Under the pieces are notes generated by a model that worked only from the letters and a program-made list of their open reading frames with translations, searched no databases and was not told where the DNA came from. A DNA stretch of 64,000 nt from Hymenobacter persicinus (lineage in GTDB: Bacteria; Bacteroidota; Bacteroidia; Cytophagales; Hymenobacteraceae), in NCBI RefSeq assembly GCF_004167665.1, contig NZ_SEWE01000019.1:1-64000 (forward strand). The letters are read 5' to 3'. The position numbers were made by a program, and so were the translations under genes. This document shows, in pieces, positions 8,416-17,110 of the stretch; within the stretch, counting starts at the first letter, position 1, and every line of letters begins with the position of its first letter.

Positions 8416-9594
8416 TTAGGCATACGCAGTTTTCTTCGGAATCCGGACCGTATCGGCGGGCTCCCCGGTCATGGGGCGCACTTCCCGCTCCCCGCGGCTC
8501 ACGGAGAGAATGATGCCGATGCTGATGCCGGTAAAAATCAGGGAGGTGCCGCCCATGCTCAGCAGCGGCAGCGGCAGACCCGTAATTGGCCCCAGACCCA
8601 CGGCCACGCCCATGTTGACCATGGCCTGCAGCACCAGACTAAAGCTTAGCCCCGCCGAAAGCAGGCCGCCGAAGGCCCCGTAGCTGTTCATCACCGTTTT
8701 CAGGCCCCGGTAGAGGAAAGCCAGGTAGAGAAACAGCACGATGACGCCGCCGGCCAGACCGTATTCCTCGATGATAACGGCGTAGATGAAGTCGGAGTAC
8801 GGGTGGGGCAGAATGTTGCGCTCCGTGCTTTGGCCGGGACCTTTGCCGGTGATGCCGCCGGTAGCAATGGCAATGTAGCTGTGCTCAAGCTGGAAGGGCA
8901 CGGGCTTGCTCTTGTCGGTGAAGCTTTCCAGGCGCGACTGGGCCGTTTTCAGTCGCTGCCCCGTGGACAGGCCGATGCCGCCCACCACGGCTCCGATGGC
9001 CACCATCACGGCCATCTGCTTGAGCGGCACGCGCCCGATAAACATCAGCAGCAGGCAGGTACCGAACAGCAGCAGAGCCGTGGACGTGTTACTCAGAATG
9101 ATGATGCCGCAGATCAACCCCACCCACAGCATCACGGGCAGCAGGGTGGTGCGGAAGTCCTGCACGTTTTGCTGGCGGCGGCTGAGCATGGAGGCCACGT
9201 GGGCAATCAGGGCCAGCTTGGCCAGGTCGGACGGCTGGAAGGTCTGGTTGATAACCGGGATGGTCATCCAGCGCGAGGCCCCGTTGGTTTCGCCGCCGAG
9301 CAGGTAGGCAAACAGCAGCAGGGGCACCGACAGCAGCAGCCCGTACAAGGACAGGCGGGAGTAGTAGCGGTAGTCGATGCGGTGAGCCAGCCACATAAAG
9401 GCCAGACCGGCCACAATCAGGCCCGAGTGCTTGAACAGGAAGTACTCGGTGTTGCCGCTCATCTTCTTGTAGGCCAGCGTGCCGGTGGCCGAATACACCA
9501 CGGCAATGCTGATAAGCGAAAACAGAATCACAATGGCCCACAGAATCGGGTCACCCTTCAGGTTTCGTTGCAGCCAGTTTTTGACGATTTCCAT
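8416..9594 (-). CDS. ftsW: Septal peptidoglycan glycosyltransferase FtsW (SEDS family)
   Basis: Polytopic SEDS-family glycosyltransferase that polymerises lipid II at the septum with its partner FtsI; 392 residues with about ten membrane segments. Diagnostic stretches are SDLAKLALI near the middle, HSYIAIATGGITGKGPGQS, the acidic extracellular loop HPYSDFIYAVIIEEYGL, and the C-terminal GLTGLPLPLLSMGGTSLIF-like region (here ITGLPLPLLSMGGTS). ATG start at 9592-9594. Position between murD and murG supports FtsW over RodA. Confidence 0.97.
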   Translation of the reverse strand: MEIVKNWLQRNLKGDPILWAIVILFSLISIAVVYSATGTLAYKKMSGNTEYFLFKHSGLIVAGLAFMWLAHRIDYRYYSRLSLYGLLLSVPLLLFAYLLGGETNGASRWMTIPVINQTFQPSDLAKLALIAHVASMLSRRQQNVQDFRTTLLPVMLWVGLICGIIILSNTSTALLLFGTCLLLMFIGRVPLKQMAVMVAIGAVVGGIGLSTGQRLKTAQSRLESFTDKSKPVPFQLEHSYIAIATGGITGKGPGQSTERNILPHPYSDFIYAVIIEEYGLAGGVIVLFLYLAFLYRGLKTVMNSYGAFGGLLSAGLSFSLVLQAMVNMGVAVGLGPITGLPLPLLSMGGTSLIFTGISIGIILSVSRGEREVRPMTGEPADTVRIPKKTAYA

Positions 9595-9611
9595 GAGCGG
9601 CGGCGGTTAGG

Positions 9612-10982
9612 TTACTTGTTTTCTTCCATCAACTCCTCCACGGCCTGGGCAAACTGCCGGCCGCGGTCCTCGTAGTTTTTGAACAGGTCGAAGGAGGCGC
9701 AGCAGGGCGAGAGCAGCACCACGTCGCCGGGCTGGGCCAGGGCGGCGGCCCGGCGCACGGCGTCGGTCATGCTCTGGGTTTCCTCTAGGTGAGGCACCAC
9801 GCCGCCAAACGAGGCCTTGAGCTTCTCATTGTCCAAGCCCAGGCAGATCAGGGCCTTGGCACGGCTGCGGGCCAGCGGAATCAGGGACGAATAGTCGTTG
9901 CCCTTGTCGGTGCCGCCGGCAATCCAGATGATGGGCTGCCTGATGCCGTCGAGGGCGTACCAGGCGGCTTCCACGTTGGTGGCCTTGCTGTCGTTGATAA
10001 ACTGGGCCCCGTTGATTTCGCCCACGGGCTGCAGGCGGTGGTCGGCGTTGCGGAACGTGCCCAGGCCACTTTCAATTTCCTCGTCGGAGAGCCCCGCCAC
10101 CCGGGCGCAGAGCACGGCGGCCATGGTGTTCTGGCGGTTGTGCTGCCCAATCAGGGGCGAAGCAGCCACGCTGATTTCCTGGCCGCCCTCGTCGAGGCCG
10201 GGCTCGAGGTTGGTGCAGATGCGGTCCTCGGCGGTGTAGTAGGCCGCTAGGTGGTAGTCGGGGCGGTGGTGCAGGCTGAAGGGCAGCTGGTTGGCCTCGC
10301 AGAACACGGCCTGAAACTCCTGCTGAATCACCTCGTCGTCGGCGTTGTAGATAAACCACCCGCTGCTGTCCATGCTGCGGGTGATGCGCAGCTTGGCCTG
10401 GGCATATTTCTCCAGCGAGTACTCGTAGCGGTCCAGGTGGTCGGGGGTGATGTTGAGCAGCACCCCAATCCAGGGCTGAAACGAATAGGTGTCGTCGAGC
10501 TGAAAGCTGCTGAGCTCAATGACGTAGTACTCAAACTTATCCTCAATCACCTGCTCGGCGAGGCTGAAGCCCACGTTGCCGGCCAGGCCCACGCTGTAAC
10601 CGGCCTGCTTGAGCAGATGGTAGGTAAGCAGTGTGGTGGTGGTTTTGCCGTTGGTGCCCGTAATGCAGATGTGGCGGGCCTTGGTGTAGCGGCCGGCAAA
10701 CTCGATTTCGGAAATCACCGGAATGCGCTGCTCACGCAGGGCCTGAATCACGGGCGCCGTGGCCGGAATGCCGGGACTTTTCACGACTTCATTAGCGGTC
10801 AGCACTTCTTCCAGCGTATGGATGCCTTCCTCGAAGCGGATGCCGGCGGCGGTGAGCTTTTCCTTGTAGATAGGCTGAATCGGGCTGCGGTCCGACACGA
10901 ACACGTCGAAGCCCTTGGCCTGGGCCAGCAGCGCCGCCCCTACCCCACTTTCCGCCGCGCCGAGAATAACGATTTTAGCCAT
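9612..10982 (-). CDS. murD: UDP-N-acetylmuramoyl-L-alanine--D-glutamate ligase MurD
   Basis: Cytoplasmic Mur ligase that adds D-Glu to UDP-MurNAc-L-Ala; 456 residues. The N-terminal dinucleotide-like fold begins MAKIVILGAAESGVGAA, the ATP P-loop GTNGKTTTT starts at residue 109, and the central motif HRLQPVGEINGAQFINDSKATN includes the family NDSKATN signature. C-terminal motif: LLSPCCASFDLFKNYEDRG. It is separated from ftsW by only 17 bp and from mraY by an 84-bp heptamer-repeat spacer. Confidence 0.98.
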   Translation of the reverse strand: MAKIVILGAAESGVGAALLAQAKGFDVFVSDRSPIQPIYKEKLTAAGIRFEEGIHTLEEVLTANEVVKSPGIPATAPVIQALREQRIPVISEIEFAGRYTKARHICITGTNGKTTTTLLTYHLLKQAGYSVGLAGNVGFSLAEQVIEDKFEYYVIELSSFQLDDTYSFQPWIGVLLNITPDHLDRYEYSLEKYAQAKLRITRSMDSSGWFIYNADDEVIQQEFQAVFCEANQLPFSLHHRPDYHLAAYYTAEDRICTNLEPGLDEGGQEISVAASPLIGQHNRQNTMAAVLCARVAGLSDEEIESGLGTFRNADHRLQPVGEINGAQFINDSKATNVEAAWYALDGIRQPIIWIAGGTDKGNDYSSLIPLARSRAKALICLGLDNEKLKASFGGVVPHLEETQSMTDAVRRAAALAQPGDVVLLSPCCASFDLFKNYEDRGRQFAQAVEELMEENK

Positions 10983-10989
10983 GAGAGGT

Positions 10990-11073
10990 TAGAACTTAGT
11001 GCTTAGAAGTCAGAACGAAGAAGTGAGAAGGTCAAAAGTCTGGGTTCTACGCTCTGACTTCTGAGTTCTGCAT
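10990..11073 (-). repeat. Spacer entirely built of twelve phased heptamers (mraY-murD)
   Basis: Read in 7-base steps from 10990: TAGAACT, TAGTGCT, TAGAAGT, CAGAACG, AAGAAGT, GAGAAGG, TCAAAAG, then TCTGGGT, TCTACGC, TCTGACT, TCTGAGT, TCTGCAT. The first half follows xAGAAxx and the second half its complement TCTxxxx, so the two halves pair: 11005-11022 with 11045-11062 match at 16 of 18 positions. The 84-bp repeat fills almost the whole 92-bp spacer between the mraY stop and the murD start. Confidence 0.85.
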
Positions 11074-11074
11074 G

Positions 11075-12295
11075 TTAGCGCAGTTTGAGGGTAACCAGCG
11101 TCAGCACGGCCAGCATGATGCCCACAATCCAGAAGCGCGACACGAGTTTGGACTCGTGGTAGCCCAGCTTCTGGTAGTGGTGGTGCAGCGGCGACATGCG
11201 GAGCAGGCGGCGGCCCTCGCCGTACTTTTTGCGGGTGTACTTAAAGTAGCCCACCTGCACCATCACCGACAGGTTCTCAATCAGAAACACCCCGCAGAGC
11301 ACCGGAATCAGCAATTCCTTGCGCACGATGAGAGCCAGCACGGCAATGATGCCGCCGATGGCCAAGGAGCCCGTGTCGCCCATGAAGACCTGGGCCGGGT
11401 AGGAGTTGTACCACAAAAAGCCCACGCAGGCCCCCACGAAGGCCGTACAGAAGATTACCAGCTCCCCGGAGTTGGGAATGAACATGATGTCGAGGTAATC
11501 GGCCAGAAAGGCGTTGCCGCTCACGAAGCAGAAAATGGCCAGCGTGATGCCGATAATGGCCGAGGTGCCCGCCGCCAAGCCGTCGAGGCCGTCGGTGATG
11601 TTGGCCCCGTTGCTGACGGCCGTGATGATGACGATGACAATCGGGATGTAGAGGAAGCTGTAGAGGCCGTTGAAGAACGGGCCGGCGTAGCTGAACAGGT
11701 TGCCGTAGTTGAGTTCGTTGTTTTTGGCGAAAGGGATGGTGGTAATCATCAGCTTCACGTCCTGGTACACGCTGCTCGCGTCCACGGCCGAGGTTTCGCC
11801 GTTGGGCAGCAGGTACTGGCGCACGGTCACGTCGTTGGAGAAAAACAAGACCCAACCCACGGTGATGCCCAACCCGATCTGGCCCAGCACCTTGAAGCGC
11901 CCGCTCAGGCCCTCCTTGTTCTTCTGAAACACCTTAATATAGTCGTCCAGAAAGCCAATCAGGCCGAGCCAGACCGTGCTCAGCAGCATGAGCACAATAT
12001 AGATGTTGTGGAGCTTGGCAAACAGCAGCACCGGCACCAAGATGGCCAGCAGGATAATCAGGCCGCCCAGGGTGGGGGTGCCCTTCTTCTCCATCTGCCC
12101 CTGCAGGCCCAGGTCGCGGATACTCTCGCCCACCTGCTTGCGCTGCAGCACCCGAATCAGACGGGCGCCGAAGAGCTGGGCAATGATGAGGGAGGTGATG
12201 ACGGCCATGGCCGCCCGGAACGAAATAAACTGAAACACGCCCGCGCCGGGCAGGTGGTAGTGTTTGTCAAGGTAATCGAAGAGGTAATAAAGCAT
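11075..12295 (-). CDS. mraY: Phospho-N-acetylmuramoyl-pentapeptide-transferase MraY
   Basis: Integral membrane enzyme that transfers phospho-MurNAc-pentapeptide to undecaprenyl phosphate, forming lipid I; 406 residues with about ten membrane segments. Signature elements are [27 protein letters not shown] (catalytic DD pair), [29 protein letters not shown], and the C-terminal [16 protein letters not shown]. The frame is open 14 codons upstream, but the ATG at 12293-12295 (MLYYLFDYL) fits the family N-terminus. A likely promoter lies about 40 bp upstream. Confidence 0.98.
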   Translation of the reverse strand: MLYYLFDYLDKHYHLPGAGVFQFISFRAAMAVITSLIIAQLFGARLIRVLQRKQVGESIRDLGLQGQMEKKGTPTLGGLIILLAILVPVLLFAKLHNIYIVLMLLSTVWLGLIGFLDDYIKVFQKNKEGLSGRFKVLGQIGLGITVGWVLFFSNDVTVRQYLLPNGETSAVDASSVYQDVKLMITTIPFAKNNELNYGNLFSYAGPFFNGLYSFLYIPIVIVIITAVSNGANITDGLDGLAAGTSAIIGITLAIFCFVSGNAFLADYLDIMFIPNSGELVIFCTAFVGACVGFLWYNSYPAQVFMGDTGSLAIGGIIAVLALIVRKELLIPVLCGVFLIENLSVMVQVGYFKYTRKKYGEGRRLLRMSPLHHHYQKLGYHESKLVSRFWIVGIMLAVLTLVTLKLR

Positions 12296-12516
12296 TGCGC
12301 GGGGGTTCAGCAGAAGGGGTAGTGGGGAGGCTGGCAAGCTACAAAGGTTCCGCTTTTTGGGTTGGGGTCAAATGTTGTGTTTTTGCAGATTTTCGAGTAG
12401 GCGGCATGCCGAGTGTCGGGGGTCATCGGGCCGGCCAGCCTCCCGGCCGGGGATAACCGGCTAGTCTGGCGGCAGCCCGCGGAATTTGGCGGCGGCGCCC
12501 GGGCCGGCGTTTATTT
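12296..12516. other. Non-coding murE-mraY spacer (221 bp)
   Basis: Besides the candidate mraY promoter, the part next to murE (about 12427-12465) is a GC-rich self-complementary stretch (GGGCCGGCCAG / CTCCCGGCCGG) that could attenuate or process transcripts leaving murE. No coding frame here looks real. This is the longest gap inside the dcw cluster and lies where murF sits in many bacteria. Confidence 0.5.
12342..12371 (-). promoter_or_regulatory. Likely internal promoter for mraY and downstream dcw genes
   Basis: On the minus strand TTG (12371-12369) is followed after 19 bases by AACCTTTG (12349-12342), one mismatch from the Bacteroidota -7 element TAnnTTTG. The predicted transcription start is near 12337, about 40 bases before the mraY ATG. 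The adjoining 14-mer TGGCAAGCTACAAA (+ strand) recurs upstream of crtI at about 31019-31032, where it also overlaps a -7-like element. Confidence 0.55.
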
Positions 12517-14007
12517 TCATTTTCCCAATAGGTCGAACATTTCCTGCAGGACTTTCCGGTCGTCGAAGTCAGCCTTGACGCCCTGGATTTCCTGGTAGGT
12601 TTCGTGCCCCTTGCCCGCCACCAGCACGATGTCGCCGGGTTGGGCCAGGGCCACGGCCGTCTTGATGGCCTCGCGCCGGTCCGGGATGGTGAGCACCTTG
12701 CCCAGATCCTGGGCTTGCACGCCGGCCTGCATCTGCTGCAGAATCACAGCAGGGTCCTCGAAGCGGGGGTTGTCGGAGGTCAGCACCACCCGGCTCGAGC
12801 CCTGGCAGGCCAGGTTGGCCATGATGGGCCGCTTGGCCGCGTCGCGGTTGCCCCCGCAGCCCACCACGGTAATCACCTGCTGGCTGGGCTGGCGGATGTC
12901 GGCAATGGTGTCGAGCACGTTCTCCAGCGCGTCGGGCGTGTGGGCGTAGTCCACGATGCCGGTAACCCGGGTTTTCTGAGCCAGCAGGGGCTCGAAGCGG
13001 CCCGGCGCCGACGTCAGGCCCGACAGGATGGTGAGCACCTCGGTAGCATCCTCGCCCAGCAGCACCGCGGCCCCGTACACGGCCAGCAGGTTGTAGGCAT
13101 TGAACACCCCGATCAGGCGGAACTGGACTTCGCGGCCATCTACTTCGAGGTGCAGGCCGTGTACGGCGTTTTCAATGAGGCGGCCGCGGAAGGTGGCCGG
13201 ACCGCGCAGGGAGTAGGTTTCGCGGGCGGCGGCCGTGTTTTGCAGCATCACCGGGCCGCGCTTGTCATCGGCGTTGGTCAGGGCAAACGCCTTTTTGCCC
13301 AGCGCGTCGAAAAAGCCCTTCTTAGCCTTCAGGTAGTTATCGAAGGTGCCGTGGTAGTCGAGGTGGTCGTGGGTGAGGTTGGTAAATACCCCGCCCGCAA
13401 ACTGCAGGCCCGTGACGCGGTGTTGAACCACGGCGTGGGAGCTGACCTCCATAAAGGTATGGGTGCAGCCGGCCTGCACCATCCGGGCCAGCAGCTCGTT
13501 GAGGCGGATGGCGTCGGGCGTGGTGTGAGTAGCGGGAATAACCTGCTCATCAATCTGGTTCTGCACCGTACTCAGCAGCCCCACGTGGTAGCCCAGCTCC
13601 CGAAACAGCTTGTGCAGCAGCGTGGCGCAGGTGGTTTTGCCGTTGGTACCCGTGATGCCGACTAGCTTGAGCTGCCGCGACGGGTGCCCGTAGAAGGTGG
13701 CGGCCATGCGGGCCATGGCCTCGGCGCTGTCGGCTACCTGTATATATAGAGTGTCGGCGTTCAACTCGGCGGGCACCTGCTCGCACACCACGGCGGCGGC
13801 ACCCTGCTCCACGGCTTTGGCAATAAACTGGTGGCCGTCGGTCTGGGCCCCGCGCAATGCGAAGAACACCGTGCCGGGACCAGCCTGCCGCGAGTCCAGC
13901 GTGAGGGCCTGGATAAGCGGCTCAGCCGAGCCGAGCTGCTGCCGCACCGTGACGTCGGTGAGCAGGGCGGCAAGAGAATGCGCAGGGGAAGAAGCAGCGT
14001 GGGTCAA
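12517..14007 (-). CDS. murE: UDP-MurNAc-L-Ala-D-Glu--meso-diaminopimelate ligase MurE
   Basis: Cytoplasmic Mur ligase that adds the third stem residue; 496 residues, normal length. The N-terminal domain has LTLDSRQAGPGTVFFAL, the ATP P-loop is VGITGTNGKTTCATLL, and the central motif is NLTHDHLDYHGTFDNY with the modified-lysine region near AKKGFFDALG. The C-terminal VLTSDNPRFEDP carries DNPR, the motif of meso-diaminopimelate-specific MurE, so the wall should be A1gamma-type. The murE start lies 34 bp from the ftsI stop. murF does not follow. Confidence 0.98.
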   Translation of the reverse strand: MTHAASSPAHSLAALLTDVTVRQQLGSAEPLIQALTLDSRQAGPGTVFFALRGAQTDGHQFIAKAVEQGAAAVVCEQVPAELNADTLYIQVADSAEAMARMAATFYGHPSRQLKLVGITGTNGKTTCATLLHKLFRELGYHVGLLSTVQNQIDEQVIPATHTTPDAIRLNELLARMVQAGCTHTFMEVSSHAVVQHRVTGLQFAGGVFTNLTHDHLDYHGTFDNYLKAKKGFFDALGKKAFALTNADDKRGPVMLQNTAAARETYSLRGPATFRGRLIENAVHGLHLEVDGREVQFRLIGVFNAYNLLAVYGAAVLLGEDATEVLTILSGLTSAPGRFEPLLAQKTRVTGIVDYAHTPDALENVLDTIADIRQPSQQVITVVGCGGNRDAAKRPIMANLACQGSSRVVLTSDNPRFEDPAVILQQMQAGVQAQDLGKVLTIPDRREAIKTAVALAQPGDIVLVAGKGHETYQEIQGVKADFDDRKVLQEMFDLLGK

Positions 14008-14041
14008 GGCAAAATCAATCAGAAACGGAACATTCGAAGGC

Positions 14042-16369
14042 TTACCCGCGGCTTACGGGCGGGGCCTGGGGCTTGGCAACGCGCTTGGGCGTCTGCTGGG
14101 TCAGCGGCTTGGACTGGGGCTTCACCAGCTTCAGGGGCTGAGGCTTGGCCTGGGTGGGGTCGGCTTCCACGGGGGTGATGAGCTTGTTCTCGGCCAGCTT
14201 GGTCGAGGCCGGCATGGCTACCGGCGCGGGCGCGGCGGGCCGGGTGCCAATGGCATCGAGCTCCAGCACGACCACGGCCCCGCGACGGATGGCGCTGCCG
14301 GCTTCCACCGACTGCTGCCGGACGCGGCCATTGCCCTGGGCCCGCACCCGCAGCCCCCGGTTTTCGAGCAAAAACAGCGCGTCGCGCAGGGTCAGGCCCG
14401 TCACGTCGGGTACGCGGCCGGGGCGCACGGCCACCGGCTGCCACTCCAGCGCCTTTTGGTTGGAGTCGTTGGCCGCGGCCCGCACCCAGTCGTCGCCGGA
14501 AGCCTGGCTCTGGCTCGTGACGCCCATTTTCTGGCACACTAGGCTCAACTCATCTTGCAAACCGGCCCGCACCGAGGGCACGCGCGACTTGTTCAGCGGA
14601 GCCCGGGCCAGCAGGGGGCGCTGGCTGGCGTTGTCGCGGGCCATGGCTTTGTCAGCCACCTCCCGGAAAATCGGCGCGGCCGTCTGGGCCCCCGACCAGT
14701 TGGCCCCAATCGGTGAGTCGACCACCACAATGCAGCTGTACTTGGGCTTGTTGGCGGGGAAATAGCCGCAGAAGCTGGTCGAGTACATCTTGGTGTAGCG
14801 ACCATTCTTGAACTTCCAAGCCGTGCCGGTTTTGCCCGCAATCGGGTAGTCGGGCGTCTTGATGGCCTTGGCCGTCCCCTCTTCCACCACCCCTTCGAGC
14901 ATCTTGCGCAGCTTGGCCAGCGTGGCGTCGGAGCAGATTTTGGGAATCAGCACCGTGGGCTCAAACTGCTCGATCACCTTGTCGGCCTGCCGGATTTCCT
15001 TGACAATCATGGGCTGCACCTTGGTGCCGTTGTTGGCAATGGCGTTGTAGAAAGCCAGGGTCTGGAGCGGGGCCAGCTTAAGCTCGTAGCCAATGCACAT
15101 GGTGCTGAGCGAGGTCCGGCTCCAGGAGCGGTCCGTGGGGTCTTTCACGTACGGGCGGGCCTCGCCGGCCATCTGGAAGCCCAGCGGCTTATCGAGTCCG
15201 AATTCCTTGAGGTATTTGGCGTACTTCTCGGGCTTGGTACTGAAATGGTCGTTGATGAGCTTGGCCACCCCGATATTGGACGAATTCTCAATCACCTGCT
15301 TCACCGACAGGCGCCCATAGGCGTGGGTGTCGGTTTTGACGGCCCCGGCAATGCGCATCGAGCCGGTGCGGCCGGTGTTGACGGTGTCGTCGAGGGAAAT
15401 TTCGGGAAACTCCTCCATCAGTGCCATCATCGAGGCCAGCTTGAAGGTCGAACCCGGCTCGGTCCGGCCCTGGTCGGCAATGGCGTAGTTGTAATCTTCG
15501 CGGTACACGCCGTCGGCCACTTTGCCCAGGTTGGCCACGGCCTTGATTTCACCGGTCTGCACTTCCATCAGAATCACGCAGCCGTAGGCGGCGCGGTTGG
15601 CTACGAGCGACTTGAGCAGGGCGTTTTCGGCCACGTCCTGCAGGTTGATGTCGAGGGTGGTCTTGACGTCGAAGCCCGGCTGGGGCTTGATTTCGGTGCC
15701 GTCGTAGATGGGCTTGTTGCCGCCGGGCAGGCGCTCAAACAGGGCTTCCCCGTCTTTGCCGGCCAGGTGGCGGTTGTAGGTGAACTCCAGACCCGCGCCG
15801 TTCTTGTCCTCGTTGAGGAAGCCGATGGTGCGCTGAGCCAGGCCGCCGAAGGGCCGGAAGCGCTTGTCAACCTTTTCGAAGATGACGCCGCCCTTGTTCT
15901 TGCCCCCGCGGAAAATCGGCCACTGCGACAACTCCTTTTTCTGCTGGTAGTTGATCTGCCGGGAGTTCAGGCGCACGTAGCGCACGGCCGGCTTGGCGTT
16001 GTGGGCATTCTTGATCTTGCGCAGGTATTCCTGCGGGCTGCGGTCACCGAAAAAGCGCGAGAGCAGCAGCGCCAGCGAGTCGGCGCCGGCCCGAAAGTTC
16101 TTCTCGTCGACCACGCTCGGGTCCCAGGCGACCCGGTAAAATGGCAGGGACGTGGCCATGATGCTGCCGTTGTCGGAGAGCAGCATGCCGCGGGTGGCAA
16201 ATACGGGCTGGTACACCACGCGGCGCTCCTGCTCCAGAGCTTTCCAGCGGGCACCCTCGCTGAACTGAATGCGCGAGACTTTCCAGACGATGGCAAACGA
16301 AAACAGGCAGACGCCCAGAAACGCCAGCCGAACGCGGGTAACAATGGATTTTTTAACGCTTCCTTTCAT
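14042..16369 (-). CDS. ftsI: Septal penicillin-binding protein (FtsI/PBP2 family) with C-terminal PASTA domain
   Basis: Class B transpeptidase that crosslinks septal peptidoglycan with FtsW; 775 residues, longer than E. coli FtsI (588). It has one N-terminal membrane anchor (about 12-30), a pedestal domain (from about 55), and the transpeptidase motifs STFK (307-310, nucleophile Ser307), SSN in VIENSSNIGVAK, and KTG in IAGKTGTAWK. A PASTA domain follows (PDVTGLTLRDALFLLENRG and the RRGAVVVLEL strand). The last 65 or so residues are a Pro/Lys/Gln-rich tail of unknown role. It overlaps ftsL by 17 bp. Confidence 0.96.
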   Translation of the reverse strand: MKGSVKKSIVTRVRLAFLGVCLFSFAIVWKVSRIQFSEGARWKALEQERRVVYQPVFATRGMLLSDNGSIMATSLPFYRVAWDPSVVDEKNFRAGADSLALLLSRFFGDRSPQEYLRKIKNAHNAKPAVRYVRLNSRQINYQQKKELSQWPIFRGGKNKGGVIFEKVDKRFRPFGGLAQRTIGFLNEDKNGAGLEFTYNRHLAGKDGEALFERLPGGNKPIYDGTEIKPQPGFDVKTTLDINLQDVAENALLKSLVANRAAYGCVILMEVQTGEIKAVANLGKVADGVYREDYNYAIADQGRTEPGSTFKLASMMALMEEFPEISLDDTVNTGRTGSMRIAGAVKTDTHAYGRLSVKQVIENSSNIGVAKLINDHFSTKPEKYAKYLKEFGLDKPLGFQMAGEARPYVKDPTDRSWSRTSLSTMCIGYELKLAPLQTLAFYNAIANNGTKVQPMIVKEIRQADKVIEQFEPTVLIPKICSDATLAKLRKMLEGVVEEGTAKAIKTPDYPIAGKTGTAWKFKNGRYTKMYSTSFCGYFPANKPKYSCIVVVDSPIGANWSGAQTAAPIFREVADKAMARDNASQRPLLARAPLNKSRVPSVRAGLQDELSLVCQKMGVTSQSQASGDDWVRAAANDSNQKALEWQPVAVRPGRVPDVTGLTLRDALFLLENRGLRVRAQGNGRVRQQSVEAGSAIRRGAVVVLELDAIGTRPAAPAPVAMPASTKLAENKLITPVEADPTQAKPQPLKLVKPQSKPLTQQTPKRVAKPQAPPVSRG

Positions 16370-17108
16370 GACGGGACTGATTGGAAGTTGAGTTGGCTTT
16401 TTTGGCCGCCGGCCGGGCCGGGGTCGTTTTTTTCTTTTTAGCGGTTGCCTTCGGCTTCACCGGGGCGGCATGCGAAGCTCCCAGCGTGTGGACGGGGCGC
16501 TCCGGCATCAGGGCCCGCACCGAGTCGGCGGTGGCGGCCGAGTCGCGGGCGGCCTGGGCGGCCAGGGAGTCGGCGTTGAGCACCGGAATCATGTCCAGCT
16601 CGGCCTCGTCGAGGCGGCCGGCGGGCACGGTGATACGAAACGGCGGCGAGGAGCTTTCCACCAGCCCATAGGCGGCCACTTTGCGGGCTACCTCGCTTTG
16701 CTTGCTGGCTTCCATGTAGTCCGACTTCAGGGTGGTGTAGTCGGCGCGCAGGTCCTCGGTTTCCAGGCGCAGCTTTTGGATGCTGCGGTTCATGCGGTTG
16801 CCCCAGTGGGTGTTGCCGATATAAATCAGCGTCAGGCTCATGATGAACAGCACGTGGGGCAGATAGCGCACGGGCAGCCCTTCGCGAAACAGGTCGTCCA
16901 TGCGCGTGAAGCGCTCCAGTACCGTAAATACGCTCCAGGCGCTGCGCTTAGCGGCTTTCGGCGGTTTGGGCGCCCGCACCTTGGGCTCCGGCAGCGGCTC
17001 GGGCTCGGGTACAAACGCGGGCTCCTCGGGCAGCGGCGGGGCTACTTCCCGGGGCACATTGGCCCGGGGCGGCGCGGCAACGGTGGGTTTGGGGGAGTTG
17101 ATAGCCAT
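16353..17108 (-). CDS. ftsL: FtsL-like cell division protein
   Basis: Probable bitopic division protein of the FtsQ-FtsL-FtsB complex, 251 residues against about 100-120 for proteobacterial FtsL. The N-terminal 60 residues are Pro/Glu/Lys-rich. One membrane helix follows (about 85-98, HVLFIMSLTLIYIG), then a coiled-coil stretch (MNRSIQKLRLETEDLRADY and on to about 145). The C-terminal third is Ala/Lys/Pro-rich and basic (KPKATAKKKKTTPARPAAKK). Assignment rests on topology and position between rsmH and ftsI, as in other Bacteroidota. It overlaps ftsI by 17 bp and follows rsmH by 2 bp. Confidence 0.85.
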   Translation of the reverse strand: MAINSPKPTVAAPPRANVPREVAPPLPEEPAFVPEPEPLPEPKVRAPKPPKAAKRSAWSVFTVLERFTRMDDLFREGLPVRYLPHVLFIMSLTLIYIGNTHWGNRMNRSIQKLRLETEDLRADYTTLKSDYMEASKQSEVARKVAAYGLVESSSPPFRITVPAGRLDEAELDMIPVLNADSLAAQAARDSAATADSVRALMPERPVHTLGASHAAPVKPKATAKKKKTTPARPAAKKANSTSNQSRHERKR

Positions 17109-17110
17109 GC

